Shown: positions 7,658 to 14,124 of the stretch, one piece after another
How positions within the stretch are numbered: the first letter of the stretch is position 1
Layout of the letters: each line of letters opens with the position of its first letter
From: Clostridiaceae bacterium
GTDB taxonomy: Bacteria > Bacillota > Clostridia > Oscillospirales > Butyricicoccaceae
Direction of reading: 5' to 3'
DNA: 26,421 bases
Assembly (NCBI GenBank): GCA_016293155.1
Contig: JAEDEU010000012.1
Location: 1 to 26,421 of the forward strand
Notes under the pieces: generated by a model
Database searches by the model: none
Seen by the model: only the letters and a program-made list of their open reading frames with translations
What the model was told of the DNA's origin: nothing
Translations under genes and position numbers: made by a program

Positions 7658-7713
7658 TTGTCAACCGAATCCGAACGGCAGTATGATAATGATGAGAGAG
7701 CTCCGTTCGGATT
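7658..7713 (+). promoter_or_regulatory. Inverted repeat and promoter between iolB and iolD
   Basis: A perfect 11-bp inverted repeat, AATCCGAACGG (7668-7678) and CCGTTCGGATT (7703-7713), encloses TATGAT (7682-7687). TTGTCA at 7658-7663 is 18 bases upstream of that. The site could be a secondary promoter with an operator around its -10, or an RNA hairpin that stabilises or trims the iolB-iolD transcript. TCTTTG after the stem makes a weak terminator at best. Confidence 0.45.
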
Positions 7714-7750
7714 TCTTTGAGAGATACTAGAATTTAGGAGGAATTTTTCA

Positions 7751-9724
7751 ATGAAACACATGGAAACTGTCCGTCTGACCACCAGCCAGGCGTGCATTCG
7801 CTTCCTGGAAAATCAGTACGTCAGCTACATTGACATGGACGGCAATGAGGTTGAGCACAAGTTTATCCGCGGCATCTTCATGATTCCGGGTCACGGTAAC
7901 TGTGTCGGCTACTGCAACGGCATCGAGCAGGAGCTGAAGGACCTTGAGGTCTACCAGGGCAAGAACGAGCAGGGCATGGCTCTGGCCGCTGTTGCTTTCT
8001 CCCGCCAGCTGCGCCGCAAGCAGGCTTTCGTCTGCACCTCTTCTGTCGGCCCGGGCGCCTGCAACATGATCACCGCTGCTGCTACCGCTACCGCAAACAA
8101 CATTCCGGTTCTCCTGATGCCGGGCGATGTTTACGCATCCCGTCAGCCGGACCCGGTTCTGCAGCAGATGGAGCAGCCGCACAACCTGACCATCTCCGCA
8201 CACGACTCCTTCCAGGCTGTTGTTAAGTACTGGGGCCGCGTCAACCGTCCGGAGCAGATCATGACCGACATGATCTCCGCTTTCCGTGTCATGACCGATC
8301 CGGGCAACTGCGGTGCAGTTGCAGTCTCCATCCCGCAGGATGTACAGGGTGAGGCTTACGACTATCCGGTTGACTTCTTCAAGAAGCGCGTCTGGAACAT
8401 CGAGCGCCGTCCGGCAACCAAGAAGGCTGTTGCCAAGGCTGTTGAGATCATCAAGAACGCAAAGAAGCCGCTCCTGATCTGCGGCGGCGGCGTACGCTAT
8501 GCAGAGGCTCACAAGGTATTCCGTGCATTCGCTGAAAAGTACGGCATCGCATTCGGCGAGACCCAGGCCGGTAAGTCCGCAATCGAGTGGACCCATCCGC
8601 TGAGCCTCGGCGGTCTGGGCATCACCGGCACCGAGTGTGCAAACAAGTTTGCGCATGACTGTGACGTTGTCATCGGCGTCGGCACCCGTTACACCGACTT
8701 CACCACCGCTTCCAAGTGGCTGTACGACGTAAACGCAAAGTTCGTCAACATCAACCCGTCTGAGTTCCAGTGCCTGAAGATGGACGCTCATCCGGTTGTC
8801 GCAGACGCAAACGAGGCGCTGACCGCAATCGACGCTGAGCTGGAAAAGACCGGCTACCATACCTCCGAGGCATATGCTGCTGAGGTTGCTGAGCTGCAGA
8901 AGGCTTGGTGGGCTGACGTTGATCGTATGGATCACACCGAGTACGTTGACGCTGAGTCCTACGTTCCGGAAATCCAGGACGCAAACCGCAGAGCAGTTGA
9001 GCATTACATCGAGTCCATCGGCTCCAAGCTGACTCAGACCGCTGCACTCGGCTACATCAACCTGAACATCGCTCCGGATTCCATCGTTGTCGGTGCTGCC
9101 GGCTCCCTGCCGGGCGACCTCCAGGCACTGTGGAGAGCTCCGGTTCCGAACACCTATCACTGTGAGTACGGCTACTCCTGCATGGGCTACGAGGTTGCCG
9201 GCGCTTACGGCTGTAAGATCGCTTGCCCGGACAAGGAAGTTTACGCAATGTGCGGCGACGGTTCCTTCGATATGCTGCACTCCGAGCTGATCGCTTCCAT
9301 CCAGTACGGCTACAAGATCAACGTCATGCTGTTCGACAACGCTGCTTACGGCTGCATCAACAACCTGCAGGTTGGTCAGGGCAACAAGTCCCGTACCACC
9401 GAGAAGAACATGCACATCCCGGGCACTCCGTACGACGGCTGTGACCTTGGTCCGGCAATGAAGATCGACTACGCTGCTGTCGCTGCTGGCTACGGCTGCA
9501 AGAGCTACACCGTAACCACCATGGAAGAGCTGGCTGCTGCACTGGAGGATTCCAAGAAGCAGACCGTTTCCACCCTGATCGACATGAAGGTTCTGCCGAA
9601 GTCCATGTCCAAGGAGTGGGAAGCTTGGTGGCGTGTAGGCGTTGCTTCTGTTTCCGACAAGCCGGAGGTTCAGGAGGCTTACAAGAGACTCCAGGATCAC
9701 CTGTACGAGGCTCGTCACTATTAA
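7751..9724 (+). CDS. iolD: 3D-(3,5/4)-trihydroxycyclohexane-1,2-dione hydrolase IolD
   Basis: A 657-residue thiamine-diphosphate enzyme that hydrolyses the cyclic dione made by IolE to 5-deoxy-glucuronate (EC 3.7.1.22). The three acetolactate-synthase-like domains are present: an N-terminal pyrimidine-binding domain with the cofactor-activating glutamate (Glu73 in KNEQGMA), a central Rossmann-like domain (about 225-370), and a C-terminal domain with the cofactor motif beginning GDGS at 502-505 and ending in DNAAYG. Length is near the family norm. AGGAGG lies upstream at good spacing. It is the last gene of the iolB-iolD unit, with a strong terminator. Codon use is extremely biased, suggesting very high expression. 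Confidence 0.95.
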   Translation: MKHMETVRLTTSQACIRFLENQYVSYIDMDGNEVEHKFIRGIFMIPGHGNCVGYCNGIEQELKDLEVYQGKNEQGMALAAVAFSRQLRRKQAFVCTSSVGPGACNMITAAATATANNIPVLLMPGDVYASRQPDPVLQQMEQPHNLTISAHDSFQAVVKYWGRVNRPEQIMTDMISAFRVMTDPGNCGAVAVSIPQDVQGEAYDYPVDFFKKRVWNIERRPATKKAVAKAVEIIKNAKKPLLICGGGVRYAEAHKVFRAFAEKYGIAFGETQAGKSAIEWTHPLSLGGLGITGTECANKFAHDCDVVIGVGTRYTDFTTASKWLYDVNAKFVNINPSEFQCLKMDAHPVVADANEALTAIDAELEKTGYHTSEAYAAEVAELQKAWWADVDRMDHTEYVDAESYVPEIQDANRRAVEHYIESIGSKLTQTAALGYINLNIAPDSIVVGAAGSLPGDLQALWRAPVPNTYHCEYGYSCMGYEVAGAYGCKIACPDKEVYAMCGDGSFDMLHSELIASIQYGYKINVMLFDNAAYGCINNLQVGQGNKSRTTEKNMHIPGTPYDGCDLGPAMKIDYAAVAAGYGCKSYTVTTMEELAAALEDSKKQTVSTLIDMKVLPKSMSKEWEAWWRVGVASVSDKPEVQEAYKRLQDHLYEARHY

Positions 9725-9755
9725 TTCCAGACGGAATTATCCGCAAAAATAACAG

Positions 9756-9785
9756 AGAGGCTGCCTTTCGGGCAGCCTCTTTTTT
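9756..9785 (+). terminator. Terminator of iolD
   Basis: A ten-bp stem, AGAGGCTGCC (9756-9765) with GGCAGCCTCT (9771-9780), followed by a run of T. Confidence 0.95.
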
Positions 9786-9804
9786 ATCGTTTGAATACGG
9801 CAGA

Positions 9805-9925
9805 AAATGCGAAAATGCCGCCCTTGGGAGAATCGGGCGGTATTTTCAATACACCAACAAAAGGGATCAGCGGAGATCACTGATCGAGATTGTAATTACA
9901 GACCGGATCATCAGTTCTGAATTAC
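9805..9925 (-). ncRNA. Candidate small non-coding RNA
   Basis: This gene-free stretch holds an arrangement expected of a short independent transcript read on the minus strand. A well-formed promoter lies just upstream (9932-9960). Next comes a 13-bp stem with one bulged base (9889-9902 with 9916-9928), then a small hairpin GATCAG/CTGATC (9865-9870, 9880-9885). The end is a 13-pair GC-rich hairpin (9811-9823 with 9835-9847) followed by a short T-containing tract. The predicted length is about 120 bases. No ribosome binding site with a credible reading frame is present. I do not recognise a known RNA family. An alternative is that the first stem is an operator and the last hairpin a distant terminator of the VOC gene. 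Confidence 0.4.
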
Positions 9926-9931
9926 AATGAT

Positions 9932-9960
9932 ATGATAGCACAAGATGTTCGCTTCCGCAA
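9932..9960 (-). promoter_or_regulatory. Orphan promoter facing the iolD 3' end
   Basis: On the minus strand TTGCGG (9960-9955), exactly 17 bases, TATCAT (9937-9932), with TGC before the -10. No protein gene begins downstream. The -35 hexamer equals that of the symporter promoter. Confidence 0.55.
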
Positions 9961-10133
9961 CCCAAATCCGCAAAAAAACAATACAGATTTTCATGTTCAA
10001 AACCGTAAATTTTGTACGAAAAACGCGGCTATCCTGCGGTATTGCCTGCTGATCGAGTGCTATTCTGTACCATCCTCTTTTTCGCCAGCAAGAATCCGTT
10101 AGTTTTCTTTCCTGCGGCGCAAAATTGCAAAAC

Positions 10134-10535
10134 TCAGAAATGCTCAATCAGCTCGATCAGCTCGCCGTCCGGACCGGTGAAAAAAATGTTCTGAAGACCG
10201 CCGAACAGGTCGTTCAGCACGTTGATCTTCTCCGTCTTAAAGGTGTTGATGCCCATCGCCTTCAGCTCTTCCACGCAGGACGGCAAATCCTCCACCTCGA
10301 TGGCAAGATGCGGGAGCACACCGCCCTTCGCATCGACCGGAGTTCCGTCACCCGGCTGGATCAGCTCCAGCCAGAAGCCTGCCAGCTGAACCATCGCCAG
10401 CTGGTTCACACCCGTCGGCTTGCGCACGCTGCCGCGCTGTGCACACACTCCGCCCAGCTTTTCATAGAACGCAATCGAAGCCTCCATATCCTTTGTCAGC
10501 ACCGCAATGTGTGCAAGCTCTTTAAACTGTTTCAT
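10134..10535 (-). CDS. VOC (glyoxalase-fold) metalloenzyme
   Basis: A 133-residue single-module pair of beta-alpha-beta-beta-beta units of the vicinal oxygen chelate superfamily. The four usual metal ligands are in place: His9 (AHIAVL), Glu57 (WLELI), His76 (PHLAIEV) and Glu128 (ELIELIE). Relatives include glyoxalase I and methylmalonyl-CoA epimerase; the substrate cannot be named. Two ATG codons lie further upstream, but GGAGG is nine bases before the ATG at 10535, so that start is used. It has its own promoter, and a GC-rich hairpin (10556-10569) lies just before the ribosome binding site. It sits between iolD and the symporter, so a role on an inositol-derived keto intermediate is reasonable but inferred. 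I see no clear terminator immediately after it. Confidence 0.8.
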   Translation of the reverse strand: MKQFKELAHIAVLTKDMEASIAFYEKLGGVCAQRGSVRKPTGVNQLAMVQLAGFWLELIQPGDGTPVDAKGGVLPHLAIEVEDLPSCVEELKAMGINTFKTEKINVLNDLFGGLQNIFFTGPDGELIELIEHF

Positions 10536-10576
10536 AATCATGTACCTCCTCATCTGCCGCCTCGGCGGCTGTCTTT

Positions 10577-10605
10577 ATTTTACACGATGCCGGTTTTGAT
10601 TGCAA
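10577..10605 (-). promoter_or_regulatory. Promoter of the VOC gene
   Basis: On the minus strand TTGCAA (10605-10600), 17 bases, TAAAAT (10582-10577). It begins right at the T tract of the symporter terminator. Confidence 0.55.
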
Positions 10606-10637
10606 ACAAAACTGCGCCCGCTTTGCAGCGGGCGCAG
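10604..10637 (-). terminator. Terminator of the symporter gene
   Basis: An 11-bp stem, CTGCGCCCGCT (10612-10622) with AGCGGGCGCAG (10627-10637), followed on the minus strand by TTTTGTTT. Confidence 0.85.
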
Positions 10638-10664
10638 AACCATATGGGAGCAGTATGCTGTTTT

Positions 10665-12335
10665 TTACGCTCCCAGTACCAGCGGGGAGAAGATGATGTA
10701 CATGACTACTACGACGCCAGCGCCGACAGCAGCCCAGATCTTGCCGGTCTTCCACGGAGTCATATCCATAACCTTTGCATCCGGCATGATGAAGTCGTTC
10801 TCACGCGGAGCGACCTTGATGCAGATCATGTAGATGATGCACTCGATGACGAACAGAGCGAATACGACGTACAGGTAATGGAACTGATTGAAGAACGGGA
10901 TGACCTTGGTGGAACCGTACAGTACAACGTGAATCGGAACAATGATCTTCGGAGCGATGGACGGTGCCTTCTTGCTCAGCAGGCCGAACAGAACCGCAGT
11001 CAGCATCGGCATGGAGAAGAAGCCCCAGCACTCGTTGATGAAGTTCATGATACCGGTGCCGAAGAACATAACGAACGGAGAGATTACAATTGCAATCAGA
11101 CCAACGATGGTACCGAAGTACTGACCGACCTTAACAACCTTCTCGGTGCTTGCATTCTTGCCCCAGATCGGCTGCCAGATGTTCAGCGTGAAGATCGTGG
11201 AGGAGGAGTTCAGGACGGAGTTGAAGGAGGACAGGATTGCGCCGAACATAACAGCTGCGAGGAAGCCCATGATCGGCTTCGGAATTACTTCCAGAACCAG
11301 CAGCGGGTATGCCTGATCGGCAGCCATGCCGACAGATGCATCTACACTGCCCTGTGCGGAAAGCAGCTGGAATGCGATGATGCCCGGAATAACGATAACG
11401 AATACGTCGAGGCACTTGAAGAAGCCTGCCCAGATTGCACCCTTCTGGCTCTCTGCGAGGTTCTTGCCGCCCAGAGAACGCTGAATGATGGACTGGTTGG
11501 TAGCCCAGTAGAACAGGTTGTTTACAAACATACCGGTGACGAGCAGCGGCCACGGAACTTCCGGCGGCAGTGCGCTCGGAGCGGACCAAGCGTTCAGCTT
11601 CTCCGGAGTAGCGGTTACGAAGTGGTTGATACCCTCGATAAATCCGCCGCCGTCCAGCTTGCCCAGAGCGATGATGCCCAGGATCGGAACAGCGAAGCCG
11701 CCGATAATCAGACCAACGCCGTTGATGGTATCGGAATAAGCAACTGCCTTCAGGCCGCCGCATACTGCGTAGATCATGCCGATTACGCCGGTAGCGAAGC
11801 AGACAAGCAGGATGCCTACAAAGTAGCTCATCTCAACATTGGTGCCCATAAAGTAGCCGCTGATGCCGAAGCTTTCCAGCGCGCCGCTGATGTCGAAGAT
11901 CTTTGCCAGAGCAACTGCACCGGAGTACAGGATGGTCGGCAGCATGGTGATGACATACGCGATCAGGAACATAACCGAGAACAGGCGCATGGTAAAGGTG
12001 TCGTAACGCATTTCGAAGAACTCCGGAATGGTAGCGACGCCGCCCTTCAGGAATCTCGGCAGGATGACAAATGCCAGAATGATGAGTGCAAACGCGGAGG
12101 TTGCCTCCCACGCCATTGTACTCATGTTGCCGGCGAACGCCTGGCCGTTGGTGCCAACCAGCTGCTCTGCGGACAGGTTGGTCATCATCAGGGAGCCTGC
12201 GATGACGATGCCCGGCAGACCACGGCCGGCGAGGAAGTATCCTTCCTTCGTGGACAGATCGTCACCACGGGTCTTCCACCAGGAAAGGATTGCTACGAGC
12301 GCGGTAAAACCGACAAACTCAAGAACAGTAATCAT
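10665..12335 (-). CDS. Sodium:solute symporter (SSS/SLC5 family), probable inositol importer
   Basis: A 556-residue membrane protein with about 14 predicted helices, of the SSS family that couples uptake of sugars, inositols and other solutes to sodium. Recognisable parts are the first helix followed by 'KEGYFLAGRGLPGIVIAGSLMMTNLSAEQ', where sodium and substrate residues lie in the family, and 'AVMFGAILSSFNSVLNSSSTIFT' in the second half. The frame stays open for another 64 codons upstream, but ATG at 12335 follows GAGAGGG and starts the conserved region. It is a single gene with a promoter about 160 bases upstream. Its place in the island and its SGLT-like sequence suggest myo-inositol or an inositol isomer as substrate. 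Substrate assignment is inference. Codon bias matches the iol genes. Confidence 0.88.
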   Translation of the reverse strand: MITVLEFVGFTALVAILSWWKTRGDDLSTKEGYFLAGRGLPGIVIAGSLMMTNLSAEQLVGTNGQAFAGNMSTMAWEATSAFALIILAFVILPRFLKGGVATIPEFFEMRYDTFTMRLFSVMFLIAYVITMLPTILYSGAVALAKIFDISGALESFGISGYFMGTNVEMSYFVGILLVCFATGVIGMIYAVCGGLKAVAYSDTINGVGLIIGGFAVPILGIIALGKLDGGGFIEGINHFVTATPEKLNAWSAPSALPPEVPWPLLVTGMFVNNLFYWATNQSIIQRSLGGKNLAESQKGAIWAGFFKCLDVFVIVIPGIIAFQLLSAQGSVDASVGMAADQAYPLLVLEVIPKPIMGFLAAVMFGAILSSFNSVLNSSSTIFTLNIWQPIWGKNASTEKVVKVGQYFGTIVGLIAIVISPFVMFFGTGIMNFINECWGFFSMPMLTAVLFGLLSKKAPSIAPKIIVPIHVVLYGSTKVIPFFNQFHYLYVVFALFVIECIIYMICIKVAPRENDFIMPDAKVMDMTPWKTGKIWAAVGAGVVVVMYIIFSPLVLGA

Positions 12336-12468
12336 TGTGTTTCCCTCTCTTTCTTTTTCTATCCCTTTCTTGAAATCCGGCACACTGCGCTCCCAAAAGC
12401 AGTGCACCGAACCTTCAATAAAGTGTACTCCGTATGTTCCCAGACCACACGAAGCAAGACAATTTCCC

Positions 12469-12484
12469 ACTGGTCTGAACCAGT
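12469..12484 (-). promoter_or_regulatory. Inverted repeat at the symporter transcription start
   Basis: A perfect ACTGGT-CTGA-ACCAGT lies 12 bases downstream of the -10 box, overlapping the expected first transcribed bases. This is a usual operator position for a repressor. Confidence 0.5.
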
Positions 12485-12495
12485 TTTCGTTTGGT

Positions 12496-12524
12496 ATTAT
12501 ACTATTTCTTGCTATGCTCCGCAA
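12496..12524 (-). promoter_or_regulatory. Promoter of the symporter gene
   Basis: On the minus strand TTGCGG (12524-12519), 17 bases, perfect TATAAT (12501-12496). AT-rich DNA lies upstream and could act as an UP element. Confidence 0.7.
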
Positions 12525-12928
12525 CACGCCAATTTAACAAAATATTTACACTTATTTTGTGCAATATGACTATTTTATACCCTCATTTTTGTCTCTTTTA
12601 AACAAAAAAGTGTTAATTTACGTTTGTTCATCCCATGTACACCCCCTCCTGCGTGCAGTGGGATTTTTCGCTTTTTGATGTTATCTTGCTCTTTTTTCCG
12701 TTCGTATTTTTGCATATCGCTGTAACATTTCGGATTCTTGCTGCACATTATGCTATATTCTCCACCCGGCAATTCCCCGCAAGAATCAACAAGAACGCCA
12801 TCGTCCCCAAGGCAGCAATGCACAATTCACCCACGTTTTATCTGCTGCAAAAAATGATCTTTCGAGGTGCTTTAACATTATTTTTTGGGGTCGAATTTGC
12901 GCATTACATCTGCGTTTTTTCGTAAAAT
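12525..12928. other. Gene-free stretch between the symporter and iolH
   Basis: The first 80 bases are AT-rich upstream DNA of the symporter promoter and hold TTTTTGTCTCTT (12586-12597), also found at the iolH/araC promoters. The rest has ATCCCA/TGGGAT arms with T after them (12630-12664, a weak plus-strand terminator shape) and a possible extended -10, TGCTATATT (12751-12759). Short open frames on both strands have no recognisable domain and no convincing codon bias. I see no gene here. Confidence 0.5.
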
Positions 12929-12962
12929 AAAAAAAATCCCAACAGCCGAAGCTGTTGGGATT
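12921..12962 (-). terminator. Terminator of iolH
   Basis: A 12-bp stem, AATCCCAACAGC (12935-12946) with GCTGTTGGGATT (12951-12962), has a tight four-base loop. It is followed on the minus strand by a long T tract. Confidence 0.95.
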
Positions 12963-13000
12963 GCAAATTCACCTTTTAAAGAGCGATAGAGAAACCAAAA

Positions 13001-13915
13001 TTACAGCAGTTCCTTCTTGATCTGCTCCAGAGCTGCCGGAGCCTGAACGTCCATCTTCTCCGGGAAACCGAACATGGATACGCAAGCGATGTTGTCGCCG
13101 CCTACCTTCGGAGCATTCGGCTTCAGCTGCTTGTTTGCGAAGTCCATCTCACGCAGGGTCTCGTAGATGCCTGCGAAATCAACGTCGCCCTCGCCCATCA
13201 TCAGGTGCTGATGGATGGTAACGTCAGCTGCACCGCGGGAGTTCAGCCACGGCGGGTTTGCGATGTAACGGCAGTCCAGGGTCTGATTGAAGGTATCCGC
13301 AAACAGAACGTGGGTCAGCTCGTCGCCGGCATACTTCAGCATGGAGCGAACGTCGCCCTTGCCCTGATCGTAGAAGAAGCCGTGCGGAGAGGAGTAAACA
13401 TAGCCCAGGTTCTTGGAGCGGAAGGACTTAACCATATCACAGGTCTCGTTGTTCAGCTCGCAGAAGTCATACGGATGAGACTGGATCTCAACGCGCAGGC
13501 CTTCCTTCTCGAACAGCGGCAGCAGCTCTTCCATCGAACGGAACCACATGCCATTGCAGATCTCCTGCTGGTTCGGATCGCCGGACAGCTCGGTGTTGAT
13601 GACCGGAACACCCATGTTAACTGCGATCTCAACGATCTTCTTCCAGTTCTTAACTGCGAACTGTCTCTGCTCCTCGGTCGGGCCGCTCCAGCGGTAAACG
13701 ACGATGAAGGAAGAGATCTCTACACCGGTCTCCTTCAGAGCCTGACGGTACTCCGCCTCGCACTCCTCAGAGAACAGCGGGTGCTTGTAGAACGGGTTGA
13801 TGCGCGGATGCGGAGACTGCTCGATGTACTTGTAGCCCCAGTCAGCAACCTTGTGCACCATGTCGTTAATGGACATCTGCTTCGCAAGAACGTCAACGTC
13901 AAATGCGATTTTCAT
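13001..13915 (-). CDS. iolH: IolH-like sugar isomerase/epimerase (TIM barrel)
   Basis: A 304-residue xylose-isomerase-like TIM-barrel protein. It follows the pattern of IolH from inositol operons: MKIAFDVDV start, 'SPHPRINPFYKHP', 'YRWSGPTEEQRQFAVKNWKK', 'NTELSGDPNQ', 'RSMEELLPLFEKEGLRVEI' and 'IHQHLMMGEGDVDF'. The exact reaction of IolH is not established; isomerisation or epimerisation of an inositol-derived keto compound is the usual guess. It is a separate paralogue from IolE at the other end of the island, with different motifs. AAGGAGG precedes the ATG. It has its own promoter, divergent from an AraC-type regulator gene, and a strong terminator. Codon bias resembles the other iol genes. 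Confidence 0.8.
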   Translation of the reverse strand: MKIAFDVDVLAKQMSINDMVHKVADWGYKYIEQSPHPRINPFYKHPLFSEECEAEYRQALKETGVEISSFIVVYRWSGPTEEQRQFAVKNWKKIVEIAVNMGVPVINTELSGDPNQQEICNGMWFRSMEELLPLFEKEGLRVEIQSHPYDFCELNNETCDMVKSFRSKNLGYVYSSPHGFFYDQGKGDVRSMLKYAGDELTHVLFADTFNQTLDCRYIANPPWLNSRGAADVTIHQHLMMGEGDVDFAGIYETLREMDFANKQLKPNAPKVGGDNIACVSMFGFPEKMDVQAPAALEQIKKELL

Positions 13916-13996
13916 GTGTTGTTTCCTCCTTGTGATTTTTGTTGGCGTGTGAACACTTTCTGTTCTTTTCGGGATTTATTCCCTGTTGTTGTTTTT

Positions 13997-14025
13997 ATTA
14001 TACCGCCTTTTCCTGCCGACGCCAA
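13997..14025 (-). promoter_or_regulatory. Promoter of iolH
   Basis: On the minus strand TTGGCG (14025-14020), 17 bases, perfect TATAAT (14002-13997). TTTGTCTC is placed one base upstream of the -35. Confidence 0.75.
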
Positions 14026-14026
14026 T

Positions 14027-14069
14027 GAGACAAAGTGCTCTATACCTGCGATATTCTGCTTTTTGTCTC
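14027..14069. promoter_or_regulatory. Paired TTTGTCTC boxes between divergent promoters
   Basis: GAGACAAA (14027-14034) and TTTGTCTC (14062-14069) form an inverted pair 35 bases apart. Read outward, each copy directly precedes a -35 box: TTGGCG of iolH with one base between, and TTGCGT of the araC gene with none. The symmetry suggests one regulator acting on both promoters. Confidence 0.6.
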
Positions 14070-14098
14070 TTGCGTTTCCGCTCGTTCTCTGCTACCAT
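14070..14098 (+). promoter_or_regulatory. Promoter of the first AraC-family gene
   Basis: TTGCGT (14070-14075), 17 bases, TACCAT (14093-14098). The leader would be only about 20 bases. Confidence 0.55.
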
Positions 14099-14124
14099 AT
14101 TCCTGAAAGGAGCGTGAACCCGAT

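Noticed and set aside
7748..9718. 656-codon minus-strand open frame opposite iolD
   Set aside because: A shadow frame caused by the codon bias of iolD; no ribosome binding site and no domain.
10125..12569. 814-codon plus-strand open frame opposite the symporter and VOC genes
   Set aside because: It runs antisense through two genes and their terminator region. The composition is low-complexity His/Asp/Gln-rich, as expected of a shadow frame.
12575..12823. Minus-strand small open frame, Lys-rich, with a weak GGTGGAG before an internal ATG
   Set aside because: No domain, no codon bias like its neighbours and no terminator after it. It overlaps the TTTTTGTCTCTT box.
12635..12925. Plus-strand hydrophobic open frame of 96 codons
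   Set aside because: No ribosome binding site. Hydrophobicity follows from T-rich DNA.
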